From positions 62,001 to 126,000 of the forward strand of contig DATJIF010000112.1 of assembly GCA_035493475.1 (NCBI GenBank): a stretch of DNA of 64,000 nucleotides, in the 5' to 3' direction. A program made the translations under genes and the position numbers. This DNA comes from Actinospica sp035493475. Lineage in GTDB: Bacteria; Actinomycetota; Actinomycetes; Streptomycetales; Catenulisporaceae. Below the pieces are notes generated by a model, which worked only from the letters and a program-made list of their open reading frames with translations, searched no databases and was not told where the DNA came from. Shown in pieces: positions 57,181-64,000 of the stretch; position 1 is the first letter of the stretch; every line of letters starts with the position of its first letter.

Positions 57181-58020
57181 CTAGTACGGGTTCGCGATGA
57201 CGGTGACCGTGCGGTCCTGCACGCCCCAGTTGCTCGCCTGGACGCCGGGCAGCCACACGTCCACGGTGTCGTTCTGAATCCACGCGCCGATGTCCGCCGC
57301 GTAGCAGGTGCCGTAGCCGGGGACCGTGAAGTACGTGCCCCACGGGATGACGCGCGGGTCGGTCGCGCACACGCCGAGCTGCGAGTTCAGGCCGGAGGCG
57401 GTCTGGCCGACGTCGTTGTACGAGGTCACCATCACCGGGATCTGCGTGCCGACCGGGACGTCGCCGGGGCCGGCCGCGAGGGTGCCGTTGCTGCCGAGCC
57501 AGTACGGCACGGAGATCTGGCCGAGCGAGGCGTCCGACTCGCTCGTGTCGTACATGGCCACGACGTCGTAGTACGCACCCTGACAGGGCGAGGTGTCGGT
57601 GACGGTCAGCGGGCCGGTCTGGCCCCAGTAGCTGATGTAGCCGACCGCAACGCCGTCCCGCCACACGCGGTAGGCCACGGCGTTCGGCACCGGGCTGACG
57701 GTGATGGTGACCGAGCCGTTCGAGAGCGAGCCGCTGAGCGTCGGGGCGGCCGGGCGGTTGGAGAAGTTCACGGCCGCCGCGGTCTGCGAAGGCGGCGTCC
57801 ACGGTGAGACGGTGCGGGTGGGCGGGGTGACCCCGGCGTCCCAGAACGGACACGCGGGCAGCGAGCTGGCCGCGTGCGACTTGGTGGCGGGCGCCGAGGA
57901 GCCGGTGGCGGCCTGCGCGGCGGCGATCGGGGTGAGGACGGTGGCGCCGACCGCTATGGCCGCGGTGCCGGTGGCGAGCAGCCACGGCCGGATCCGGGCA
58001 GCGCGAAACAGGGCGTGCAT
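57181..58020 (-). CDS. Secreted fibronectin III-like protein with 3D domain
   Basis: A 279-residue secreted protein. Residues 1-40 are a signal peptide (RIRPWLLATGTAAIAVGATVL, then AAAQAAT). Residues 75-165 are a fibronectin type III-like beta domain (PAAPTLSGSLSNGSVTITVSPVPNAVAYRVWRDG). The last 60 residues resemble a 3D (Asp-Asp-Asp) domain: VCATDPRVIPWGTYFTVPGYGTCYAADIGAWIQNDTVDVWLPG, with D in ATD, AADIG and TVDVW, as in MltA- and RpfB-type cell-wall proteins. It probably acts on or binds peptidoglycan. ATG 58020 has GGAGG 12 bases upstream. It follows the GntR gene convergently. Confidence 0.8.
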   Translation of the reverse strand: MHALFRAARIRPWLLATGTAAIAVGATVLTPIAAAQAATGSSAPATKSHAASSLPACPFWDAGVTPPTRTVSPWTPPSQTAAAVNFSNRPAAPTLSGSLSNGSVTITVSPVPNAVAYRVWRDGVAVGYISYWGQTGPLTVTDTSPCQGAYYDVVAMYDTSESDASLGQISVPYWLGSNGTLAAGPGDVPVGTQIPVMVTSYNDVGQTASGLNSQLGVCATDPRVIPWGTYFTVPGYGTCYAADIGAWIQNDTVDVWLPGVQASNWGVQDRTVTVIANPY

Positions 58021-58176
58021 GAGTGGCTGATTCCTCCATGACCAGGAGCGAGAGCCGCGGTGTGGGCGACCGCGGGTGAAGCAGCATTCGTAGTCAAGCG
58101 CCGGGTCCGGCACCCGTCAAGGGTCTAGACCACTTTTCGCCGCGGCGGTGTCGGCGGCCCCGGTTAGGATCGAGCC

Positions 58177-59055
58177 ATGAAGCTGAGCACCGTGATCCTG
58201 CCGGTCTTCCCGTGGCGCGAGGGGCGCGCGGTGTGGCGCCGCGCCGAGGAGCTGGGTCTGCACGCCGCCTACACCTACGACCACCTGACCTGGCAGTCCT
58301 TCCGCGGCACGCCGTGGCACGGCACGGTGCCGACGCTGGCCGCGGCCGCCGCGGTGACCGAGCGGATCAGGCTGGGCACGATGGTGGCCTCGCCGAACTT
58401 CCGGCACCCGGTTCCCTTCGCCAAGGAGCTGATGACCCTCGACGAGCTGTCCGGTGGACGCTTCACGCTCGGCATCGGCGCCGGTGGCGAGGGCTTCGAC
58501 GCGACTGTACTGAACGAGGAGCGCTGGTCGGCCAAGGAGCGCGGATACCGCTTCGCCGAGTTCACCCGGTTGCTCGACAGGCTGCTGAGCGAGGACGAGA
58601 CCACCGAGACCGCGGGCGCGTACTACCGGGCCTTCGAGGCGGAGATGCTGCCGGGCAGCACGCAGCGGCCGCGGATGCCGTTCCACGTCGCCGCGATCGG
58701 CCCGCGCGCGATGCGGCTGACCGCCGAGCTGGGCCAGGGCTGGATCACCTTCGGCGCCTCCGAGGACGGCCCGAAGGTGGTCGCCGAGCAGATCGGGCGG
58801 CTCCGCGAGGCATGCGCCGAGCAGGGCCGGGACGGTGTGGCCGGGCTCGAACTCACGCTGCTCAACATGGGCCGCAGCGAGACCGAGCGGCCGCTCGCGT
58901 CCTTCGAGGCCTTCGTGGACTGGGCCGGGCGCTACCGGGAGGTCGGCATCACCGAGCTCGTGCTGCACTGGCCGATCCCGGACACCGAGTTCGCCGCCGA
59001 CCTCGAGGTCTTCGAGCGGATCGCCACCGAGGGGCTCGCGCATGTTGACGGCTGA
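58177..59055 (+). CDS. F420-type LLM class oxidoreductase
   Basis: A 292-residue flavin/F420-dependent oxidoreductase of the luciferase-like fold. It begins KLSTVILPVFPWREGRAVWRRAEELGLHAAYTYDH, and then shows the AAAAVTERIRLGTMVASPNFRHPVPFAKELMTLDELSGGRFTLGIGAGG core, typical for F420-binding LLM enzymes in actinobacteria. The substrate is unknown. It overlaps the MmcQ gene by 14 bases. ATG 58177 is clear, with CCCCGGTTAGGATCGAGCC upstream and no strong ribosome site. Confidence 0.85.
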   Translation: MKLSTVILPVFPWREGRAVWRRAEELGLHAAYTYDHLTWQSFRGTPWHGTVPTLAAAAAVTERIRLGTMVASPNFRHPVPFAKELMTLDELSGGRFTLGIGAGGEGFDATVLNEERWSAKERGYRFAEFTRLLDRLLSEDETTETAGAYYRAFEAEMLPGSTQRPRMPFHVAAIGPRAMRLTAELGQGWITFGASEDGPKVVAEQIGRLREACAEQGRDGVAGLELTLLNMGRSETERPLASFEAFVDWAGRYREVGITELVLHWPIPDTEFAADLEVFERIATEGLAHVDG

Positions 59056-59413
59056 GCAGCTCAAGGCAGTCTGCCTGGAGCAGCCGGCCGCCGAGGAGAC
59101 CTTCCCGTTCTCGGCCGAGCTGTCCGTGTTCAAGGTCGGGGGCAAGGTGTTCGCGCTGACCGCCCTGGACGAGGCGCCGCTGCGGATCAGCCTGAAGTGC
59201 GTGCCCGAGGTCGCGGTGAAGCTGCGCATCGAGTACCCGGCCGTCACCGCCGGATACCACCTGAACAAGCAGCACTGGAACACCGTGCTGATCGACGGCT
59301 CGGTGCCCGACCACCTCGTCCGTGAGATGGTCGAGGACTCGTACGACCTGGTCCGCTCGAAGCTGCCCAAGGCCGTCCGGATCACTTTGGGCGACGTGGC
59401 CCCCGGGAAGTAA
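59042..59413 (+). CDS. MmcQ/YjbR family protein
   Basis: A 123-residue MmcQ/YjbR-like protein. The pattern is a short double-wing fold: EQLKAVCLEQPAAEETFPF, then FKVGGKVFAL, SLKCVPEVAVKLRIEYPAV, and YHLNKQHWNTVLIDGSV, with the HWN motif of the family. It is a small DNA-binding-like protein without a known role. ATG 59042 lies within the LLM gene (14-base overlap), so the two are translated together. It is followed 10 bases later by the dipeptidase gene. Confidence 0.88.
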   Translation: MLTAEQLKAVCLEQPAAEETFPFSAELSVFKVGGKVFALTALDEAPLRISLKCVPEVAVKLRIEYPAVTAGYHLNKQHWNTVLIDGSVPDHLVREMVEDSYDLVRSKLPKAVRITLGDVAPGK

Positions 59414-59423
59414 GGTCTCAGCC

Positions 59424-60089
59424 ATGCGTGACATCGTGCTGATGGCGGATCCCCGGGTGGGGCGGATACCCGTCGTGGACAACGGCGAGCCGCTCGTGGA
59501 CCTCGCCGACGCGGGCTTCCTGGTGGACATCCGCCAGGAGGACCCGCTGGGGGCGTCCCGGCAGTTCCGGGCGGGCGCGGCCGAGCGGCTGGCGCGGGCG
59601 GAATCGCTGCTCCCGCCGGGCCTGCGGCTGCTGGTCGTGGAGGCGTACCGGCCGCTCGAGCTGCAGCGGAAGTACTTCGAGGGCTACCGCGAGGAGCTGG
59701 CCCAGCTGAACCCGGACTACACGGCCGAGCAGCTGCGCACGGCCGCGAGCCGCTTCGTCTCCCCGCCCGAACTGGCCCCGCACACCGCGGGCGCGGCGAT
59801 CGACCTCACGCTGTGCGACGCCGAGGGCCGCGAGCTGGACATGGGCACGATCCTGGACGCCACGCCCGAGCAGTCCGAGGGCCGCTGCTACACCGAGGCC
59901 CCGGGGCTGCCGGCGGGGGCCGCGGCCAACCGCGCGATCCTGGTCGAGGCGATGCACTCGGCCGGATTCGTCAACTATCCGACCGAGTGGTGGCACTTCT
60001 CCTACGGGGACCGCTACTGGGCGCTGATGTCGCAACGCGCCGAGGGGATCTACGGGCCGGTCGAGTACCGCGGCCCGCTCGACGACTAA
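59424..60089 (+). CDS. D-alanyl-D-alanine dipeptidase (VanX-like, M15D)
   Basis: A 221-residue zinc dipeptidase of the VanX/DdpX family, hydrolysing D-Ala-D-Ala or related dipeptides. It has the catalytic arginine in VVEAYRPLELQRKYF, the zinc motif APHTAGAAIDLTL (usually S-x-H-x-x-G-x-A-x-D), the late E-W-W-H-F-S-Y-G-D, where E and H complete the site, and RAILVEAMHSAGF. There is no signal peptide, so it is cytoplasmic. No vanHA genes are nearby, so this is probably a peptidoglycan-turnover enzyme rather than vancomycin resistance. ATG 59424 follows AAGGTCTCAGCC. Confidence 0.88.
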   Translation: MRDIVLMADPRVGRIPVVDNGEPLVDLADAGFLVDIRQEDPLGASRQFRAGAAERLARAESLLPPGLRLLVVEAYRPLELQRKYFEGYREELAQLNPDYTAEQLRTAASRFVSPPELAPHTAGAAIDLTLCDAEGRELDMGTILDATPEQSEGRCYTEAPGLPAGAAANRAILVEAMHSAGFVNYPTEWWHFSYGDRYWALMSQRAEGIYGPVEYRGPLDD

Positions 60090-60101
60090 CGTCTTCCCAG
60101 G

Positions 60102-60926
60102 TCAGCCGCGTACGCCGAGGGCGAAGATGCGGCGGAACGGCAGCAGTTGCACGGTGCGCCCGGCGATGGTGGTCGGCGGGTACGCCTCGCGGAGCAGCGC
60201 CTTGTACTCGTCGCAGAACTCGATGGCGGCCGGGGAGTCCGGTCCGCCGAGTTCGACGAGCACGGGGCGCAGGCCGGTCGAGCTGACGAAGTCGAAAACG
60301 CCGTCCTCGCCGTCGACGACGTAGAGGTACGTGGTCTCCCAGGCCTCGGCGGCGAGCCCGGCCGCGTCGAGCGCGCGCAGGTAGACCTCGGGCTCCGGGA
60401 CGTTGGGGCGCACCTCGAGCCCGGTCAGCCGACTCGCCCAGCGCGGCTCGCGCTGCAGCTCGCCGAACAGCGTGTGCGAGGGCGAGTCGAAGTTGCCCGG
60501 CACGCCGAGTGCGAACGTACCGCCGGGCGCGAGCAGCCCGGCGAAGTGCGGGATCAGGTCGAGGTGGCCGGGGACCCACTGCAGCGTGGCATTCGTGATC
60601 AGCACGTCCACCGGCCCGCCGACCTGCTCGGCCGTCACCTCGCGCACGTCCCCGAGCCGGAACTCCAGGCGGCCGGGCATAGCGCGGGCCTGCGCGGCGT
60701 CGATCATCTCGGCGGAGTTGTCGATGCCGAGCACGTGCGCGCCGGGCCAGCACCGCACGAGTAGTTCGGTCGCGTTGCCGGGCCCGCAGCCAAGGTCGAC
60801 CACGCGCGTCGGCTCCGACTCGTCATCGGCGCGGACGCGGGCGAGCAGGTCGCGGAACGGCTGAGCCCGCTGGGCGGCGAAGCGGAGGTAGTGCTGCGGG
60901 TTCCAGGTGGTGCTCTGCGTCGACAT
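60102..60926 (-). CDS. tam: Trans-aconitate 2-methyltransferase
   Basis: A 274-residue SAM-dependent methyltransferase that methylates trans-aconitate, removing an inhibitor of the citrate cycle. It has the family N-terminus WNPQHYLRFAAQRAQPFRDLLARV, SAM motif VVDLGCGPGNATELL, GIDNSAEMID, and the downstream ITNATLQWVPGHLDL. These are the typical Tam signature segments. Length matches the known enzyme (about 250-275). The promoter region has two 18-bp palindrome-like sites at 60952-61001, suggesting MarR-type (TamR-like) control, though no tamR gene adjoins. Confidence 0.93.
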   Translation of the reverse strand: MSTQSTTWNPQHYLRFAAQRAQPFRDLLARVRADDESEPTRVVDLGCGPGNATELLVRCWPGAHVLGIDNSAEMIDAAQARAMPGRLEFRLGDVREVTAEQVGGPVDVLITNATLQWVPGHLDLIPHFAGLLAPGGTFALGVPGNFDSPSHTLFGELQREPRWASRLTGLEVRPNVPEPEVYLRALDAAGLAAEAWETTYLYVVDGEDGVFDFVSSTGLRPVLVELGGPDSPAAIEFCDEYKALLREAYPPTTIAGRTVQLLPFRRIFALGVRG

Positions 60927-60951
60927 GGACGGCTCCCCGACTCGTGCAAAT

Positions 60952-61001
60952 TATCTTGACATCGAGATACCCTGCCAGGAATCTATCTCGACGTCAAGAT
61001 A
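60952..61001. promoter_or_regulatory. Two MarR/TamR-type operator sites upstream of tam
   Basis: TATCTTGACATCGAGATA (60952-60969) and TATCTCGACGTCAAGATA (60984-61001) share TATCT...AGATA ends and similar centres; each is a near-palindrome, with centres 32 bases (about three helical turns) apart. They begin 26 bases upstream of the tam start. Such sites suit a MarR-family dimer. The exact TamR consensus is from memory and not verified here. Confidence 0.65.
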
Positions 61002-61009
61002 GATGCGGC

Positions 61010-61414
61010 TCACCAGCCCGCGAACGCCCGGTCGCTCGGCACGATCTTCATCCCGAGCGGCATCAGCGAGATCGGGATCAGCTTGAGGTTCGCCCAGGCG
61101 AAGGGGATGCCGACGATGGTCAGCGCGAGCGCGATGCTGGTCACGACGTGCCCGATCGCCAGCCAGATCCCCGCCACGACCAGCCAGATCACATTGCCCA
61201 CGCAGGACGCGGCCCCGGCGTCCTCGCGCGGCACGGCGGTGCGGCCGAACGGCCAGATCACGAAGGAGGCGATGCGCAGCGAGGCTATCCCGAAGGGGAT
61301 GGTCACGATCAGCACGAAGCAGATCAACGCGGCGATCGTGTACCCGATCGCGAGCCAGAGGCCGCACAGGAAGAACCAGATGACGTTCAGGATGAGATTG
61401 AGGACTTCGCGCAT
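61010..61414 (-). CDS. YccF-like membrane protein
   Basis: A 134-residue inner-membrane protein with two YccF repeats, each containing two helices: LNLILNVIWFFLCGLWLAIGY with PFGIASLRIASFVIWPFG, and CVGNVIWLVVAGIWLAIGHVV with GIPFAWANLKLIPISLMPLG. The repeated N-x-I-W and W-x-x-I-G patterns are diagnostic. The function is unknown. ATG 61414 begins MREVLNLI; a longer frame exists, but it crosses the HAD gene. It is placed upstream of tam and could be co-transcribed through the operator region, or its transcript may end before it. Confidence 0.88.
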   Translation of the reverse strand: MREVLNLILNVIWFFLCGLWLAIGYTIAALICFVLIVTIPFGIASLRIASFVIWPFGRTAVPREDAGAASCVGNVIWLVVAGIWLAIGHVVTSIALALTIVGIPFAWANLKLIPISLMPLGMKIVPSDRAFAGW

Positions 61415-61489
61415 ACCCCCAGCCTCGCAAACCCGCGGCTCCCGCGCCTCCGGGGAAGTCCCTGCCAACGACCCTGATATCTTCCGGAC

Positions 61490-62197
61490 ATGGCTCGGAT
61501 CTCCGCGGTGGTCTTCGACATGTACGGAACCCTGACGCCGAGCTGGCCGCGCGACGTCTGGGACGAGCAGAAACGGGCCTGCGCCGCACCGCTCGGGCTC
61601 ACCGAGAGCGTCTGGCTCGCGGCCCTCGACGCCTCCTGGGACGAGCGGCTGACCGGCGTGCTCGGCTCGATCACCGAGACCTTCCGGACCGTCGCGACCC
61701 GAGCCGGAAACGCGCCGTCCGACGAGCAGTTGGCCGCGGCCGTGGCGCTGCGCTACGCGGGCTACCGCAAGGTGCACGAGCTGCGCCCGGACGCCCTCGA
61801 CGTGCTCGGCGCCCTGCGCGCGGACGGATACAAGATCGCCCTCGTCAGCGACTGCACACCGGAACTCGCCGACCAGTGGGATGTGCTCGGGCTCGCGGAC
61901 TTCTTCGACGCGACCGTCTTCTCCTGCAACGAGGGCACCCGCAAGCCGGATCCCGTGCTGTTCCACGCGGCCGCCGAGCGCCTGGGCGTGCAGCCGGACG
62001 AGTGCCTGTACGTGGGCGACGGCGGCGGCGACGAGCTGGCCGGTTCCGCGGGCGTCGGCATGCACCCGGTCCTGCTCGCCGGCGCCGACTGGACCGCGCA
62101 CCACGCCCCCGGCCGCCCGACCGCGGAGTGGACCGGCCACCGCGCCGAGACCCTCTCCGAGATCCCCGCCATACTCGCCGGGTATCGGATCGACTAG
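61490..62197 (+). CDS. HAD superfamily hydrolase
   Basis: A 235-residue haloacid-dehalogenase-type hydrolase. Motif I is VVFDMYGTL (D10; the second Asp of DxDGT replaced by Y in DMYGT, where the general acid is often missing or altered), motif II ALVSDCT, motif III EGTRKPDPVLF (K), and motif IV LYVGDGGGDELAGSAGVG. The cap helical region is residues 20-90. It would dephosphorylate a small phosphate ester. The Y in place of the second Asp means phosphatase activity may be weak. ATG 61490 is supported by homologue-like length. It ends by 4-base convergent overlap with the GNAT gene. Confidence 0.85.
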   Translation: MARISAVVFDMYGTLTPSWPRDVWDEQKRACAAPLGLTESVWLAALDASWDERLTGVLGSITETFRTVATRAGNAPSDEQLAAAVALRYAGYRKVHELRPDALDVLGALRADGYKIALVSDCTPELADQWDVLGLADFFDATVFSCNEGTRKPDPVLFHAAAERLGVQPDECLYVGDGGGDELAGSAGVGMHPVLLAGADWTAHHAPGRPTAEWTGHRAETLSEIPAILAGYRID

Positions 62198-62679
62198 CCG
62201 AACTTGAGGTCGAAGCGCTGCTCCCGCGTCTCGATCCCCCACTTGCTCACCGGCTCGTCGCCGGTCAGCTCGAACCCGGCCTGCCGGTACAGGTGATGCG
62301 CGGCATCGAGCCCTGAGATCGTCGTCAGGAACACGCCGGGGAAGCCGCGGCCCCGCGCGTAGTCCATCGAGGTCTCGACCAGCTTGCGCCCCGCTCCCCT
62401 GCCCCGCAGGTCCGGGTGCAGCAGCAGCCAGCGCAGCCGCCCCATCCCCTCCTCCGCGAGCATCGCGATCGAGCCGAGGATGCGGCCGTCGTCCTCGGCC
62501 ACCCACATCTCGCCGACCTGCTCGCCCCGCTCCAGCCGGTCGAGCGCGAAGCGGCAGATGCCCGCGCCGCAGTACGCCTCCATCGACTGGTCCATCGCGT
62601 ACTCCTCGGCGTACAGGCGGCCGTGCAGCGCGACGACCTCGCCCAGGTCGCCCGGCCGCGTCGCCAAACGGATGATCAC
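62194..62679 (-). CDS. GNAT family N-acetyltransferase
   Basis: A 161-residue GCN5-type acetyltransferase. The core is MWVAEDDGRILGSIAMLAEEGMGRLRWLLLHPDLRGRGAGRKLVETSMDYARGRGFPGVFL, with the acetyl-CoA motif A (R-G-x-G-x-G/A, in DLRGRGAGRKL) and the later LDAAHHLYRQAGFELTGDE, which is the typical motif B. The substrate is unknown. GTG 62679 has GGAGG 8 bases upstream and is chosen over longer frames. It shares a 22-bp palindromic operator with the divergent TetR gene, so they are likely a regulated pair. Confidence 0.88.
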   Translation of the reverse strand: MIIRLATRPGDLGEVVALHGRLYAEEYAMDQSMEAYCGAGICRFALDRLERGEQVGEMWVAEDDGRILGSIAMLAEEGMGRLRWLLLHPDLRGRGAGRKLVETSMDYARGRGFPGVFLTTISGLDAAHHLYRQAGFELTGDEPVSKWGIETREQRFDLKFG

Positions 62680-62698
62680 TGTCCCTGCCTCCGTTCTC

Positions 62699-62720
62699 CA
62701 CTGAAACGCTTGTTTCAGTG
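62699..62720. promoter_or_regulatory. Perfect palindromic operator between GNAT and TetR genes
   Basis: CACTGAAAC (62699-62707) and GTTTCAGTG (62712-62720) are perfect inverted arms around GCTT. The left arm is 19 bases from the GNAT start and the right arm 6 bases from the TetR ATG at 62727. The TetR protein probably binds here and represses both genes. Confidence 0.8.
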
Positions 62721-62726
62721 GCTCCC

Positions 62727-63353
62727 ATGGGCAAAGATAGCGGCATGAACGGATCAGTGGAAGCCCCGGCGACCCCGGAGGCGCCGGCGGGATCGCCGCG
62801 GCGCGCGGAACTGCTGGAACGCACCCTCGAGTACGCGATGCGCACGAATCTCTCGGAGCTCTCGCTGCGTCCGCTCGCCGCCGAGATCGGGTCGAGCCCG
62901 CGGGTGCTGATCTACCTGTTCGGCTCGAAGGACGGCCTGCTGCGTGAAGTGCTGGCCGCCTCGCGCGTGCGGCAGTTGGCCGTCGTGACGCGCGCGCTGG
63001 AGGAGTCCGCCGAACCCGGCGAGGTGCTCGGGCGCCTGTGGGCGTGGATGCGCGAACCCGAACACGCGGGCCTCGGCCGGTTGTTCTTCGAGAGCTACAG
63101 CCGCTCACTCGGCGGCGGCGAGCCCTGGACCACGTTCGCGGTGGACTCGGTGCGCGACTGGGAGCCGCCGCTGCGCCGCATGCTCACGCCGCGCGACGGC
63201 ACCCCGCCCGCGGAGGCCGAGGTCACGCTCGCCCTCGCGGTACTGCGCGGCCTGTTCCTGGACCTGCTGGCCACCGGCGAGGCCGAACGCGTCGACCTCG
63301 CCTGGCGCAGATATGTCGAGCTCAGCTGGCCTTCGATACCGACGACATATTGA
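62727..63353 (+). CDS. TetR family regulator
   Basis: A 208-residue TetR-type regulator. The HTH lies at residues 25-65 (ELLERTLEYAMRTNLSELSLRPLAAEIGSSPRVLIYLFGSKDGLLREVL, where the recognition helix is SPRVLIYLFGS). The C-terminal helical domain is the ligand pocket. ATG 62727 (MGKDSGMNG) or 62745 (MNGSVEAP) may be used; the GTG 62718 lies inside the operator and is unlikely. It is divergent from the GNAT gene, sharing the palindrome at 62699-62720. The final 32 bases overlap the convergent TldD-like gene. Confidence 0.85.
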   Translation: MGKDSGMNGSVEAPATPEAPAGSPRRAELLERTLEYAMRTNLSELSLRPLAAEIGSSPRVLIYLFGSKDGLLREVLAASRVRQLAVVTRALEESAEPGEVLGRLWAWMREPEHAGLGRLFFESYSRSLGGGEPWTTFAVDSVRDWEPPLRRMLTPRDGTPPAEAEVTLALAVLRGLFLDLLATGEAERVDLAWRRYVELSWPSIPTTY

Positions 63354-64000
63354 AGTCGGCGACGCGCAGCGCGGGCATCGACGTGCGCGTGAAGTAGTCG
63401 TTCCACTCGCGGGGCAGGGTGATCTCCGGACGCCCGGCCTCGGAGATCCGGCTCAGCATGTCCACCGGGGACTCGTTGAAGCGGAAGTTGTTCACGACGC
63501 CGACGACCTCGCCGCCCTCGACCTTGTAGACGCCGTCCCGGGTCAGGCCGGTGAGCAGCAGCGACTGCGGGTCCACCTCGCGGATGTACCACAGGCAGGT
63601 CAGCAGCAGGCCGTCCTCGGTCGCTCGGGTCAGCTCCTCCAGGCTCGCCGTGCCACCCGACACCTCCAGCAGCAGGTTGTCGATCGGCGGCGCGACCGGC
63701 AGGCCGGTCTCCTGCGCGGAGTGACGCGTCGTCATCAGCCGCTCCAGCACGCCGTCGCGCACCCAGTCGGTCGGGCCGAGCGGCAGGCCGTTGTCGAACA
63801 CCGAGGCCTGCGCGGAGGAGGCGGGGGCGATGGCGAAGTTCGCCGCCTCCAGACCGGCGGCGGCCGGGTCGGACCACAGCCGCAGTCCCGGCACGCCGAT
63901 CCGCTGGCCCACCTTCGTCGCGCCGTTGCCGCCGGGCGCGGAGAAGACCGTGCGGCCGTCCGCGGCGTCCCGGGCCGCGGCGGTCCAGTACGTGTAGATC
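63322..64000 (-). CDS. TldD/PmbA-family metallopeptidase, C-terminal part (cut by window edge)
   Basis: About 226 C-terminal residues of a TldD/TldE (PmbA)-type protein, open to the right edge of the window. Typical segments are VGQRIGVPGLRLWSDP, SAQASVFDNGLPLGPTDWVRDGVLERLMTTRHSA, LLLEVSGGTASLEELTRATEDGLLLTCLWYIREVDPQSLLLTG and the GEVVGVVNNFRFNESPVDML end, which match the TldE-like C-terminal half. The HExxxH zinc site of TldD would lie outside the window, so TldD versus TldE cannot be decided. These proteins process peptides such as microcins and antitoxins. Its 3' end overlaps the TetR gene by 32 bases. Confidence 0.88.
   Translation of the reverse strand, partial: IYTYWTAAARDAADGRTVFSAPGGNGATKVGQRIGVPGLRLWSDPAAAGLEAANFAIAPASSAQASVFDNGLPLGPTDWVRDGVLERLMTTRHSAQETGLPVAPPIDNLLLEVSGGTASLEELTRATEDGLLLTCLWYIREVDPQSLLLTGLTRDGVYKVEGGEVVGVVNNFRFNESPVDMLSRISEAGRPEITLPREWNDYFTRTSMPALRVADFNMSSVSKAS

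Noticed and set aside
59424..60089. Vancomycin resistance cluster, suggested by the VanX-like gene
   Set aside because: No vanH, vanA/D-Ala-D-Lac ligase or VanRS two-component genes are nearby.
1..64000. tRNA, rRNA or CRISPR arrays
   Set aside because: No cloverleaf-like tRNA, rRNA-like segment or regularly spaced direct repeats were seen by eye; a dedicated tRNA scan would be decisive.

Overview
The window is about 72% GC, with strongly GC-biased third codon positions, many GTG starts and many 4-bp stop/start overlaps. The gene content (a SpoIIE-type PP2C phosphatase, an F420-type LLM oxidoreductase, DUF1707, a polA-like exonuclease/polymerase, Tam, and DHA2 drug exporters each paired with its own TetR or MarR regulator) points to a Streptomyces-like actinomycete chromosome, probably a filamentous genus. 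I saw no rRNA, tRNA, CRISPR array, transposase or phage gene. It reads as ordinary chromosomal sequence with several accessory loci.

Layout. 1-7.2 kb: housekeeping and hypothetical genes (edge-truncated MFS permease, cupin, SRPBCC protein, M24 peptidase, DUF1707 protein, methyltransferase, HtpX). 7.2-11.7 kb: a fused ArsR-SRPBCC regulator with a large inverted-repeat operator, ribonuclease Z, and an 862-residue AAA/STAND-type ATPase fused to a C-terminal protein kinase. 11.7-23.4 kb: TetR/DHA2 exporter pair with three related operators, PAS-GAF-PP2C phosphatase, a membrane GGDEF-EAL protein, a MarR-ABC exporter operon behind a 27-bp inverted repeat, and a low-molecular-weight tyrosine phosphatase. 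23.4-33 kb: proline iminopeptidase, gamma-glutamyltransferase, a thioredoxin/DUF4395 operon preceded by an unannotated cysteine-rich leader peptide, a bacterial cystatin, a MFS/MarR operon, DUF4239, and a Tat-exported phospholipase C-like enzyme. 33-41 kb: S9 peptidase, exonuclease/polymerase, WD40-like lipoprotein, HTH-ClpN protein with twin operators, APH-like kinase, PhzF. 41-43 kb: a nucleosidase (Pfs-like) and a tandem LuxS-like protein in one operon. 43-50 kb: pRiA4b ORF-3-like protein, an orphan Fe/2OG-type oxygenase and the Pnkp/Hen1 RNA-repair operon. 50-57 kb: SIS sugar isomerase plus class II aldolase, followed by a near-complete trans-4-hydroxy-L-proline catabolic operon with a GntR regulator. 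57-64 kb: 3D-domain secreted protein, LLM oxidoreductase, VanX-like dipeptidase, Tam with twin operators, YccF, HAD, GNAT, TetR and an edge-truncated TldD/PmbA protein.

How the genes work together. The nucleosidase and LuxS-like protein would split S-adenosylhomocysteine to adenine, homocysteine and DPD. Hen1 and Pnkp jointly repair and 2'-O-methylate cleaved RNA. The hydroxyproline genes would carry out epimerisation, three-subunit oxidation and deamination to 2-oxoglutarate semialdehyde; the final dehydrogenase and a transporter are not in the window. The most unusual items are the LuxS-like protein whose two halves each keep a complementary part of the active site, the ATPase-kinase fusion with an altered HRD motif, the secreted cystatin, the leaderless cysteine-rich leader peptide, and the HTH-ClpN protein whose start codon abuts two perfect palindromes.
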